Below are positions 9,278 through 16,583 of a stretch of DNA of 22,091 nt, in pieces. How positions within the stretch are numbered: position 1 is the stretch's first letter; each line of letters starts with the position of its first letter. The DNA is from DASWTL01 sp036405495 (GTDB lineage: Bacteria > Bacteroidota > Bacteroidia > Sphingobacteriales > Sphingobacteriaceae). The position numbers and the translations under genes were made by a program. The notes under the pieces are model-generated. The model saw nothing but the letters and a program-made list of their open reading frames with translations, had not been told where the DNA came from and searched no databases. The stretch is taken from positions 1 through 22,091 of the forward strand of contig DASWXL010000104.1 in NCBI GenBank assembly GCA_036405495.1, given 5' to 3'.

Positions 9278-9311
9278 CAGAAACTTCTAAAATAGAAATA
9301 AAACTCAAAAA

Positions 9312-9343
9312 AAAAGTCTTGCCGGTTAATAGGCAAGACTTTT
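9312..9343 (-). terminator. Terminator after the thiolase/secreted-protein unit
   Basis: A perfect 12-bp stem, AAAAGTCTTGCC (9312-9323) with GGCAAGACTTTT (9332-9343), has an 8-nt loop. On the minus strand the second arm runs into a stretch of nine T. It lies 18 bp after the stop of the 9361-10275 gene and isolates it from the POT genes. Confidence 0.88.
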
Positions 9344-9360
9344 AGGGATATTTTGTCGGA

Positions 9361-10275
9361 TTAATTCCCTCTGCCTGCTGATCCCCGTAAGATTCGCGGA
9401 TCATTAAAGTTGTCATCGTCTTTTGTCGGAGGGTTTTTCATTTCGAGGTCTTCCACCAGTTTCCATCTGCCATTAGCGAGTTTATACCCATCATAAGACA
9501 TGTCCGGCCCATACATGTCAAACTTACCCTTCATCTTCGGGTCTGGTGGTGCGAGGTGATCAAAGACGATAGTGTTTTTTGAATCATCGAAATTCAGCGA
9601 CATAGACGTCTGGCGCGTATACTCAAAGATCACTCTTTTGCGGTTAGGCGTCTCTTTGTCGCCATCAAAAACCGGCATCCCGAAATAGGCTTTGTCGTCT
9701 TTAAAGTGTAATACTTCAATGACCTTTTTCGTTGACCTCGGTGTGTTGCCCTTCCAGCCCAAGAGGATATAGTAAGGCGTCCTAACATTAAAGATCACCG
9801 GAATGATCCTGTAGTACTGGGCTCCGTACCATTTGTCGCTAGTGGTAACGGTGTCGGCCGGGTTCTTAAGCCCGGCCGAGAAGTCAACCAGCGGAAACAT
9901 TTTCAATTTGCCCTGCGCATCGTTCATCTGAATAGCACCATAATAACGATAGCTGCCGTCATTGTTCATTACATGCCAGCTGAAGGCCTTGAAACGGCGG
10001 TCGGGCGAAGTCAGTATGGAAATGGTTTTGAGCGAGTCGAATTCAAAATTGTAAGAGCGGGGCGTTTTGAGAGCTGAAACAAGCATTTTTATAAACTTGT
10101 AATTAGCGTTATATCGCTCCGGTTCGCTTTCGCCATTGATCATCTTTAAGCTTAATTCTTTCAAACTATCCTGAAAAGCATTCAATTGCATGCGGTATTT
10201 CGCCTCTCCGGTATGCTGGGCAAAGCCGGTGGCGGTGATAAAGAATAAGATCAGAAATGATAAACCCCGTTTCAT
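9361..10275 (-). CDS. Secreted protein of unknown function
   Basis: A 304-aa protein that I cannot assign to a named family. It begins with a clear Sec signal peptide (MKRGLSFLILFFITATGFAQ, cleavage probably after GFA or AQ), so it is exported to the periplasm or outside. The mature part is polar and mixed alpha/beta, with many aromatic residues (SWHVMNNDGSYRYYGAIQ, YYILLGWKGN, DMYGPDMSYDGYKLANGRW). No cysteine pair, lipobox, sorting domain or catalytic motif stands out. The tail after about residue 280 is Asp/Asn/Gly-rich and probably disordered. It starts 18 bp after the thiolase stop and is followed by a strong terminator, so it is the last gene of a two-gene unit. Confidence 0.75.
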   Translation of the reverse strand: MKRGLSFLILFFITATGFAQHTGEAKYRMQLNAFQDSLKELSLKMINGESEPERYNANYKFIKMLVSALKTPRSYNFEFDSLKTISILTSPDRRFKAFSWHVMNNDGSYRYYGAIQMNDAQGKLKMFPLVDFSAGLKNPADTVTTSDKWYGAQYYRIIPVIFNVRTPYYILLGWKGNTPRSTKKVIEVLHFKDDKAYFGMPVFDGDKETPNRKRVIFEYTRQTSMSLNFDDSKNTIVFDHLAPPDPKMKGKFDMYGPDMSYDGYKLANGRWKLVEDLEMKNPPTKDDDNFNDPRILRGSAGRGN

Positions 10276-10293
10276 AGTAAATTTTGCTCTCTC

Positions 10294-11472
10294 TTAACGC
10301 AGATTCTCAACAACTATTGCGCTGGCTCCGCCGCCTCCGTTACAAATTCCGGCAACGCCGATCCGGCCGCTATTTTGCTGAAGTACACTGAGTAACGTGA
10401 CGACAATGCGTGCTCCGGAAGCGCCGAGCGGATGGCCAAGAGCTACTGCCCCCCCGTTTACATTGACATTTTTCGGATCCAGGTTCAGTGCCTTGTTATT
10501 TGCCAGGGCAACCACCGAAAAAGCTTCGTTGATCTCATAAAAGTCAACATCTTCAGCTTTGATCTTCGCATTCTCAAGTGCCCGGGGAATGGCCTTTGCC
10601 GGGGCTGTAGTGAAGTGTTCAGGAGCCTGCTGTGCATCGGCAAAGCCAAGGATCTTCGCTATGGGCTTCAATCCAAGCTCTTCGGCTTTCTCCCGGCTCA
10701 TCAGAACAAGGGCTGCAGCCCCATCGTTAAGCGTAGAAGCATTTGCGGCGGTTACTGTTCCTTCTTTTTTGAATACAGGTTTCAGCGAAGGGATCTTATC
10801 GAATTTTACCGCCTTCGCCTCTTCATCTTCTGAAACGAGGGTTACTTCACCTTTCCTGTCTTTGATCTCGACCGGCACGATCTCATCCTGGAATTTACCG
10901 GATGCCTGGGCCGCCTGCGACCGTTGATATGAATCTATAGCATAGGCGTCCTGTTGCTCGCGACTGATATTGCAGTCTGTTGCACACATTTCGGCAGCTG
11001 ATCCCATATGGAAATCATTATAGACATCCCACAGGCCGTCTTTAACCAGGCCGTCTGTTACCTGGCCATGCCCCAGACGATATCCGCTACGCGCTTTTTC
11101 CAGATAGAAAGGCACATTACTCATGCTTTCCATTCCGCCGGCCACAATGATATCGTTGTTACCTAAGGCAATACTCTGGGCTGCCAGCATGATCGCTTTT
11201 GTACCTGAAGCGCATACTTTGTTTATAGTTGTGGCAGGGATGTCGGGCAAACCGGCATATTTTGCGGCCTGAGTGGCCGGTGCCTGTCCGAGGTTTGCAG
11301 AAAGTACATTACCCATAAAGATCTCCTGAACATCGTCAGCTTTGATCCCGGCACGTTCCACAGCCGCTTTTATGGCCACTGCTCCAAGCTGAGTAGCCGA
11401 AAATCCCGATAAACTTCCGCTGAAGCTGCCAATAGGAGTGCGTACGGCGGAGACAATATATACTTCTTTCAT
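10294..11472 (-). CDS. Thiolase, acetyl-CoA C-acetyltransferase type
   Basis: Condenses two acetyl-CoA to acetoacetyl-CoA, or cleaves 3-ketoacyl-CoA in the reverse direction, in the cytoplasm. From ATG at 11470-11472 the protein is 392 aa, the standard thiolase length, and begins MKEVYIVSAVRTPIGSFSG. The nucleophilic cysteine is Cys87 in INKVCASGTKA. The C-terminal active-site motifs are GGAVALGHPLGASGARI (His) and GICNGGGGASAIVVE (second Cys). An in-frame TTG 19 codons upstream (11529) would add a non-homologous extension and is not used. The biosynthetic versus degradative role is undecided. The gene is followed at 18 bp by the secreted unknown protein and is divergent from the 7TM-HD gene. 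Confidence 0.95.
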   Translation of the reverse strand: MKEVYIVSAVRTPIGSFSGSLSGFSATQLGAVAIKAAVERAGIKADDVQEIFMGNVLSANLGQAPATQAAKYAGLPDIPATTINKVCASGTKAIMLAAQSIALGNNDIIVAGGMESMSNVPFYLEKARSGYRLGHGQVTDGLVKDGLWDVYNDFHMGSAAEMCATDCNISREQQDAYAIDSYQRSQAAQASGKFQDEIVPVEIKDRKGEVTLVSEDEEAKAVKFDKIPSLKPVFKKEGTVTAANASTLNDGAAALVLMSREKAEELGLKPIAKILGFADAQQAPEHFTTAPAKAIPRALENAKIKAEDVDFYEINEAFSVVALANNKALNLDPKNVNVNGGAVALGHPLGASGARIVVTLLSVLQQNSGRIGVAGICNGGGGASAIVVENLR

Positions 11473-11530
11473 ATTTGTATGGTTAGTGCTGCAAGTTATA
11501 AAATTGCTACTAATTGAACGCCGCAGCATC

Positions 11531-11560
11531 TTTGTTCTTGCGTTAAACTTTATATATTTA
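11531..11560 (+). promoter_or_regulatory. Possible promoter of the 7TM-HD gene
   Basis: TTTG (11531-11534), an 18-bp spacer and TATATTTA (11553-11560) resemble the Bacteroidota -33/-7 pair. The spacing is the same as in the tRNA-Ser promoter, with one mismatch in the -7 element. It lies 21 bp before the GTG start. Confidence 0.4.
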
Positions 11561-11581
11561 TGGCTCTAACGTTGGTTTATA

Positions 11582-13663
11582 GTGGCAAAGATCATCCGAA
11601 ACACCCGTCTTATTTTACTCCGAAGATATGCCTCCAGTATAAAATTCATCATGATGGCGGCTGCCATTGCCTTCATTACAGTTTTTCTGCCTAAGCAGGC
11701 GCGTTTCAGATATGAGTATGAAAAGGGAAAAGTCTGGATGCATGACGACCTGGTATCGCCATACAGTTATGCGATAAAGAAGCCCCAGGCGCAGCTGGAA
11801 AAAGACAGGAAGGAGGTCTTGAGGTCGATACTCCCTGTGTATCAGAATAAAGTAGAGGTGCCCAAAAATGTTATCAATAATTTTGATGCGGATTTTGAGA
11901 CCCGCTGGAACGCAACGGGATTGCCCGAACGGCTTAAAGATGACTATGAGGATAAGGGTATTCAGGTTATCAATGCGGTTTATGATAAGGGGCTTCTGAC
12001 GCCTGATGCGCGGTACCCCGATGGTAAACAGGTTTACAATTTCCTTTTGCTGACCAATAACATATCACGTGAGCTCAACACGCAGGCCGTGTTTACGCCG
12101 GAGACAGCACAGGCATTTATAAGTGAACAGATCTCCAGCCAGCCGGCTTTAAAGAACAGCGGCTGGCTGATCAGTTTGGTGCAAAGCCATCTGCAGCCTA
12201 ATTATATTTTCGACGAACGCCTCACCGCTGAGATCGAGCAGGAAGCCATTTCAAACATTTCTACTGCTCATGGAATGGTTCAGAAGGGCGAATTGATCGT
12301 TTCTAACGGCACCCTGATCAATGAGGATATTTACCAGAAGCTGGAATCACTGCGGATCGCTTATGAAGACGACAGCCGGGCGGTTGGCGACCGGAGGCTG
12401 GTATTCGCCGGCCGGCTTTTTATGGTGGGCCTGGTGATCGCTCTCCTGATGGTCTTCCTGTATTTATTCCGGAAGGACATTTTTCGTGACAACCGGCAGC
12501 TATCGGTGATCCTGATCGTTGTTACCTTTATGCTGCTATGCCTTTCGTGGGCGATCAGGGTCAGGCTGCCGAGTATTTATTATATTCCGTATTGTGCCGT
12601 ACCGATTATTATCCGGATCCTGTTCGATACCCGTCTTGCGCTGAATATTCACCTTCTTGTCGTTCTCATTGGCGGCTTTTTCGTGCCAAACAGCTTTGAG
12701 TTTGCTTTTTTGCAGATTACCTCCGGAATGGTTGCGATCTACAGCATAAAGAATTTTGTTAAACGTGAGCAGTTCCTCATTTCAGCGCTGCTGATTCTGG
12801 GAAATTATTTTGTCGCCTATCTCGGCATCTCATTGATCAGGAGCGGTTCGATCTACGAAGTGGAGTGGCAGAACTTTGTGCCATTCATCTTAAGTGTACT
12901 GTTGTCATTGCTGGCTTATCCGCTCATCTACGCTTTCGAGCGGATGTTCGGAATTACTTCAGATATCTCGCTAATGGAATTGACCAATACCAATTCACGT
13001 TTATTGCGAGACCTGGCATTCAAGGCGCCGGGAACTTTTCAGCATTCGCTTCAGGTGGCAAACCTGGCGGAAGCGGCAATTTTCAAGATCGGCGGCAACT
13101 CGTTACTTGTACGGGCGGGGGCCTTGTACCATGATATCGGGAAAATGGATCGCCCTGAATACTTTATTGAGAATCAGAACAAGGGCGTTAATCCTCACGA
13201 CAGCCTTTCTTATGAACAAAGCGCACAGATCATCATTCAACACGTTCATAAGGGAGTGGAACTTGCGAAAAAGAACAACCTGCCGCAGCTGATCATTGAT
13301 TTTATCAGAACGCACCATGGAAATACGAGGGTCGATTATTTTTATCAGTCCTTTTTGAAGAATTTTCCGGAAAAGATAGTTGACGAGAATACATTCCGGT
13401 ATCCGGGACCAATTCCGTTCACCAAGGAGACGTCGGTACTTATGCTTGCCGATTCGGTCGAAGCCGCGAGCCGGAGTCTTAAGGAGCCCAATGTAAAAAG
13501 TATCAGCGACCTGGTTGATCGTATCATCGACTACAAACTGGAGCAAAATCAGTTGATCAACAGTAGCATCACTTTAAAAGATATTGAAACTATCCGGTTG
13601 ATTTTCAAAACGATGTTAATGAGTATCTATCATGTGAGGATAGAATACGAATTACAGCGTTAA
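11582..13663 (+). CDS. 7TM-HD family phosphohydrolase (PgpH type, probable c-di-AMP phosphodiesterase)
   Basis: Relatives such as Listeria PgpH hydrolyse cyclic di-AMP to pApA, affecting turgor and cell-wall homeostasis; activity here is inferred. The 693-aa protein has one N-terminal membrane helix (about 22-38), then an extracytoplasmic 7TMR-HDED domain (about 55-265). Seven membrane helices follow (about 270-450), and a cytoplasmic HD domain (about 470-690). HD residues are visible: His488 in GTFQHSLQVANLAE, His517-Asp518 in YHDIGKMDRPEYF, and His578-His579 in RTHHGNTRVDYF. The start is GTG at 11582; an in-frame stop lies four codons upstream, and the next ATG would cut into the first helix. 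The gene is divergent from the thiolase and immediately upstream of two tRNA genes. Confidence 0.92.
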   Translation: MAKIIRNTRLILLRRYASSIKFIMMAAAIAFITVFLPKQARFRYEYEKGKVWMHDDLVSPYSYAIKKPQAQLEKDRKEVLRSILPVYQNKVEVPKNVINNFDADFETRWNATGLPERLKDDYEDKGIQVINAVYDKGLLTPDARYPDGKQVYNFLLLTNNISRELNTQAVFTPETAQAFISEQISSQPALKNSGWLISLVQSHLQPNYIFDERLTAEIEQEAISNISTAHGMVQKGELIVSNGTLINEDIYQKLESLRIAYEDDSRAVGDRRLVFAGRLFMVGLVIALLMVFLYLFRKDIFRDNRQLSVILIVVTFMLLCLSWAIRVRLPSIYYIPYCAVPIIIRILFDTRLALNIHLLVVLIGGFFVPNSFEFAFLQITSGMVAIYSIKNFVKREQFLISALLILGNYFVAYLGISLIRSGSIYEVEWQNFVPFILSVLLSLLAYPLIYAFERMFGITSDISLMELTNTNSRLLRDLAFKAPGTFQHSLQVANLAEAAIFKIGGNSLLVRAGALYHDIGKMDRPEYFIENQNKGVNPHDSLSYEQSAQIIIQHVHKGVELAKKNNLPQLIIDFIRTHHGNTRVDYFYQSFLKNFPEKIVDENTFRYPGPIPFTKETSVLMLADSVEAASRSLKEPNVKSISDLVDRIIDYKLEQNQLINSSITLKDIETIRLIFKTMLMSIYHVRIEYELQR

Positions 13664-13670
13664 AAATATT

Positions 13671-13700
13671 TTTGAAGAGAGAGGTGATTTACTATATTTG
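13671..13700 (+). promoter_or_regulatory. tRNA-Ser promoter
   Basis: TTTG (13671-13674), an 18-bp spacer and a perfect -7 element TATATTTG (13693-13700) sit 30 bp before the mature tRNA. This is the cleanest Bacteroidota-type promoter in the window. The expected transcript starts near 13706, inside the hairpin at 13705-13726. Confidence 0.75.
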
Positions 13701-13730
13701 TAGCCCCGTCAGGGACATTTGACGGGAAAA

Positions 13731-13818
<88 letters not shown>

Positions 13819-13839
13819 TAAAAGTTTAAAAAAGACTGC

Positions 13840-13866
13840 TTGAAGCGTTGAAAAATGTTACCTTTG
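13840..13866 (+). promoter_or_regulatory. tRNA-Pro promoter within an inverted repeat
   Basis: A perfect -7 element TACCTTTG (13859-13866) has a TTG at 13840-13842, 16 bp upstream. It sits 27 bp before the tRNA. The inverted repeat AAAGACTGC (13831-13839) / GCAGTCTTT (13866-13874) brackets this promoter. Confidence 0.6.
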
Positions 13867-13893
13867 CAGTCTTTAAAAATGAAAGATACCGTT

Positions 13894-13967
13894 CGGGGTG
13901 TAGCGTAGCCCGGTATCGCGCCACATTTGGGATGTGGAGGTCGTAGGTTCGAATCCTGCCACCCCGA
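13894..13967 (+). tRNA. tRNA-Pro (anticodon UGG)
   Basis: A 74-nt tRNA. Acceptor arms are CGGGGTG (13894-13900) and CACCCCG (13960-13966), with discriminator A. The D stem is GCG/CGC with a GG-containing loop. The anticodon arm CCACA-TTTGGGA-TGTGG gives UGG, which reads CCN codons. The T arm is GTAGG-TTCGAAT-CCTGC. The 3' CCA is not encoded (CAA follows). An antisense reading frame through this gene (down to 13818) is an artefact. Confidence 0.97.
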
Positions 13968-13979
13968 CAAAGTAACAAA

Positions 13980-14017
13980 AAAGCCCTGATCAGGAAACGG
14001 ATCGGGGCTTTGTTTTA
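13980..14017 (+). terminator. Terminator after tRNA-Pro
   Basis: A 12-bp stem, AAAGCCCTGATC (13980-13991) with GATCGGGGCTTT (14000-14011), has one G-T wobble, an 8-nt loop and a following T-rich tract TTTGTTTT. It begins 12 bp after the tRNA. Confidence 0.88.
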
Positions 14018-14350
14018 AGTTGGGTCTTTGATCACGCTCTGTTTCTACCTTCATCTCTTCAGGTTATCCCCATACAGCCTCTTCTTTTGCCTGTTTCTTC
14101 CCTGTAACTGCATGCTTGCCGAACAAAAAGCGAATAACGTATAGGCAGATAAGAGAGCGAAAGCAAGCACACGGCTTGTGACCGAAAAGCCCGTGATATA
14201 ATTAATCCGGATTAAACACGACCAGGACTTCCTTTATAAATCCTTAATACCTTGTTGAATGCGCGTTCAGTTATATTCCGGCATAATGAGGTTTTAGCTG
14301 AGCCAGTACTATACGAGGTTACTCCGGGTATAAAATCGTCGAATTTGCAA
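14018..14350. other. Intergenic stretch without a recognisable gene
   Basis: About 330 bp between the tRNA terminator and the DUF6122-type gene. I see no convincing coding sequence. The only notable items are a 14-bp perfect palindrome TTAATCCGGATTAA (14202-14215) and an imperfect hairpin, CACGGCTT (14170-14177) with AAGCCCGTG (14187-14195). The last part, from 14252, is an open frame continuous with the downstream gene, but its residues do not look like the family's N-terminus. Confidence 0.5.
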
Positions 14351-14358
14351 TACCTTTG
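14351..14358 (+). promoter_or_regulatory. -7 element before the DUF6122-type gene
   Basis: TACCTTTG is a perfect TAnnTTTG match, 4 bp before the GTG at 14363. If used, transcription would begin at or just inside that codon and the mRNA would be almost leaderless. No -33 TTTG is seen at the usual spacing. Confidence 0.4.
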
Positions 14359-14362
14359 CCCA

Positions 14363-14656
14363 GTGTTTCACATTTTACTTCATTTTCTCGTGCCTGCCGC
14401 TATCGCATGGGTCTTTTTTAAAAAAAAGGCGGGCAAAGCATGGCTGATCATGATCGCCACAATGCTTGTGGACCTTGATCATCTGCTCGCAGATCCGATA
14501 TATGACCCTAACCGGTGCAGTATCGGTTTTCATCCGTTGCATTCCTACGTGGCCGTGGGAGTGTATTGTTTAATGCTATTCTTTCCCAAAGTGCGGCTTC
14601 CCGCCATTGGTCTGGTCATCCACATGGTACTTGATTATCTTGACTGTTACCTGTAA
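14363..14656 (+). CDS. Small DUF6122-type membrane protein
   Basis: About 97 aa if translation starts at GTG 14363; an in-frame TTG at 14252 would give 134 aa. It has two or three hydrophobic helices and the conserved core LVDLDHLLADPIYDPNRC followed by SIGFHPLHS. That core, with its Asp/His residues near the membrane, recalls metal-dependent membrane hydrolase-like families (DUF6122, from memory). The function is unknown. GTG 14363 is preferred because it gives the N-terminus MFHILLHFLVP expected for the family, while the residues encoded from 14252 look unconserved. The 3' end overlaps the convergent glucokinase gene by 10 bp. Confidence 0.78.
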   Translation: MFHILLHFLVPAAIAWVFFKKKAGKAWLIMIATMLVDLDHLLADPIYDPNRCSIGFHPLHSYVAVGVYCLMLFFPKVRLPAIGLVIHMVLDYLDCYL

Positions 14657-15645
14657 CGCCCGTTATTTACCGCATGGAAAGCCGCTCCAAGCAAGGGAGC
14701 CTTCTCATTTAAGACGATAGAAACTGGTATTTCTCTCAAAAGAGGGGCAAGCCGTCCTTTATCGCAGAAGTGTTCGAAAAAGACGCTTTTATTGAGCAGG
14801 TGCCTGTTTTTTTTTGTGATGCCGCCTGCAATGAATAATCCGCCTGTAGCTTTGACCTTTAAAGCCAGATTGGCAGCTTCGAGAGCCAGATAGCGGAAAA
14901 AGAGGTCGAGTGCTTTGCTGCAGATAGGATGATCGGCAGCGTTTTTACTTATAACCGCCGCGGGATCGGTTGTCAGTAATTGCTCTGTTAGCCCGTCCGT
15001 GTCAACTTCTTTATTAATGTCACGCAAAAATCGAAACAGATTATAGATACCCGCCCCGCTGAGCACTCTTTCCCAGCTCACGTGCTCAACGCCGAGATCC
15101 CGCTGAAGGAATCTGAGCAACTCATAATCGTTTTCCGTCCGCGGCGAAAAGTCGCAATGGCCGCCCTCAGTACTGAATGGATGGTAAGACCGGCCGTCCC
15201 AGTATAAACCCGCTTCTCCAAGACCCGTTCCGGGTGCGATGACGGCCATATTACCCGGATGTGCCCGGGCGTCGGTGGTTATTGTTTCCAGATCATCTGC
15301 TTGTAATACGGCTAGACCATAGGCAGTGGCCTCGAGGTCGTTTATCAATACTACCGGCGTATTGCTGAGCTTTTCGGATATTGTTTTGGCATTGATGTTC
15401 AGGGTCAGGTTAGTAAATTTTACTGTTCCTTCAATTACTGGGCCGGCAGCTCCGAGGCCGATCCTGTCGGGCAACATACCTTCCGGCAGAAATTCAAGGA
15501 TCATCTTCAACAGATCGTCATACTCCCGCGTGAGGTAGGTTTGTTCACGAATCATATCATAACCTGATGCAGTGTGATTGAAAAGCGCCATGTTGGTTTT
15601 GGTGGCGCCTATGTCGGCAGCTAGAATGGTGAGGTGATCTGTCAT
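14647..15645 (-). CDS. glk: Glucokinase (Glk family)
   Basis: Phosphorylates glucose to glucose-6-phosphate with ATP in the cytoplasm. At 332 aa it matches the proteobacterial/cyanobacterial Glk family (PF02685 type) rather than ROK kinases. The phosphate-binding loop is ADIGATKTNMALF. The sugar-site segment is VVLINDLEATAYGLA (the Asp is the expected catalytic base). It also has IAPGTGLGEAGLYW, STEGGHCDF and the C-terminal GGLFIAGGI. The ROK zinc-binding CxCGxxGC motif is absent. Start ATG is at 15643-15645, 72 bp after the rrf2-type gene, without an obvious promoter, so read-through from the upstream stress operon is possible. The stop overlaps the convergent gene. Confidence 0.93.
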   Translation of the reverse strand: MTDHLTILAADIGATKTNMALFNHTASGYDMIREQTYLTREYDDLLKMILEFLPEGMLPDRIGLGAAGPVIEGTVKFTNLTLNINAKTISEKLSNTPVVLINDLEATAYGLAVLQADDLETITTDARAHPGNMAVIAPGTGLGEAGLYWDGRSYHPFSTEGGHCDFSPRTENDYELLRFLQRDLGVEHVSWERVLSGAGIYNLFRFLRDINKEVDTDGLTEQLLTTDPAAVISKNAADHPICSKALDLFFRYLALEAANLALKVKATGGLFIAGGITKKNRHLLNKSVFFEHFCDKGRLAPLLREIPVSIVLNEKAPLLGAAFHAVNNGRYR

Positions 15646-15717
15646 TGATGTGCTGGCTCGTTTAAGGTGTAACGCCTTCCTGTAATGAGTGTTTTGAGGT
15701 AGCGTTGATTCGGTTTG

Positions 15718-16260
15718 TTAGTCGTGCCCGGCCTGGCCAGGTTCTTTAGCCGGAACTGGTTCAGCAGTCCGGCGACAGCGAGCCGGCATTGCTCGGGAGG
15801 TGGAATGTTCGCCGACGTTCAAATAACCCAGACTATTAAGGAAGTATGATCCATTATTGAGATTTTCAGCCAGATGACCAACCGTTGTGTGTTCAAAGGC
15901 CGTCCGGACAGCCTCCCGGGCGATCTTATACTTGTGGTGCATGGGGCAGGGGTGGGCATCGGAGCAGTCCTTTAGCCCCAATCCACATTCTTTAAAAATA
16001 CCCATTCCATCTATTGCTGCTACAATATTGATCACGGGCTGATCCAGTTGCTTTTTTTCAACGCTAAAGCCTCCGTAAGGTCCCTTTAGCGAAGTAATTA
16101 CCTTATGCCGGTTCAGGATCTGCAGAATTTTGGCAGTAAACGCTTCCGGAGCATCTACTTCACGTGCGATCTCCTTTACGTTCAGTTTTATGCCTTCACC
16201 CGCTTTTGAAGCTACAAAAATCGTAGCGCGGATTCCATATTTGCATGCTTTCGAGATCAT
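15718..16260 (-). CDS. Rrf2 family transcriptional regulator with Fe-S cluster cysteines
   Basis: A cytoplasmic DNA-binding regulator of the IscR/NsrR family. It is 180 aa. The winged helix spans about residues 1-70 (MISKACKYGIRATIFVA, then AREVDAPEAFTAKILQILNR and the wing SLKGPYGGFSV). The cluster loop has Cys92, Cys99, Cys105 and nearby His108 (C-x6-C-x5-C), close to IscR (C92/C98/C104/H107) and NsrR. The protein should therefore sense Fe-S status, NO or oxygen. The tail after residue 150 is unusually long, Arg/Pro/Ala-rich and unlike the family. The ATG overlaps the stop of the upstream Fe-S assembly gene (ATGA), so the regulator is made from the same operon and may control it. Confidence 0.93.
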   Translation of the reverse strand: MISKACKYGIRATIFVASKAGEGIKLNVKEIAREVDAPEAFTAKILQILNRHKVITSLKGPYGGFSVEKKQLDQPVINIVAAIDGMGIFKECGLGLKDCSDAHPCPMHHKYKIAREAVRTAFEHTTVGHLAENLNNGSYFLNSLGYLNVGEHSTSRAMPARCRRTAEPVPAKEPGQAGHD

Positions 16261-16583
16261 TCTATACCAAGTTCCGACTTACCCTGTTCAGTGATCATGT
16301 CAACGGTCCAAACCGGCGCCCAGACAACGTTTATATCAACGATTCGATCGGGGAAAATGGTCAGCACATTTTTTACGCCCGATTCAATGGCCTCCCGCAA
16401 AGGGCAATGAGGAGTCGAGAGCGTCATGGTGATCTTAATAAGGCCTGCAGACGAAAAATCAATGTCATACACCAGGCCGAGATCGATAATATTTACAAAC
16501 AGCTCAGGGTCGATAACATTCGACAAAGCTTTCACTGCTTCTACTTTTTCTGAAAAAAAAGGATCTTTTATATCAAAGTTCAT
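16257..16583 (-). CDS. SufT/MIP18-type metal-sulfur cluster assembly factor (DUF59)
   Basis: A 108-aa single-domain protein of the MIP18/DUF59 family (PF01883), whose members help deliver Fe-S clusters to apo-proteins. Family marks are SNVIDPELFVNIIDLGLVYD (about 21-40) and the conserved MTLSTPHCPL with Cys60. Start ATG overlaps the stop of the membrane-protein gene, and its stop overlaps the Rrf2 start, each by 4 bp, indicating translational coupling. Its position between a possible heme/metal membrane protein and an Fe-S-type Rrf2 regulator supports a role in cluster supply or repair in this operon. The specific client is not evident. Confidence 0.9.
   Translation of the reverse strand: MNFDIKDPFFSEKVEAVKALSNVIDPELFVNIIDLGLVYDIDFSSAGLIKITMTLSTPHCPLREAIESGVKNVLTIFPDRIVDINVVWAPVWTVDMITEQGKSELGIE

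Noticed and set aside
11473..11529. N-terminal extension of the thiolase from TTG 11529
   Set aside because: Thiolases begin at the MKEVYIVSAVRTP strand. The extension is not homologous and would overlap the divergent promoter region.
13662..13673. AAAAATATTTTT palindrome after the 7TM-HD gene as a terminator
   Set aside because: It is an AT-only self-complementary run with no stable stem or loop, and it overlaps the -33 element of tRNA-Ser.
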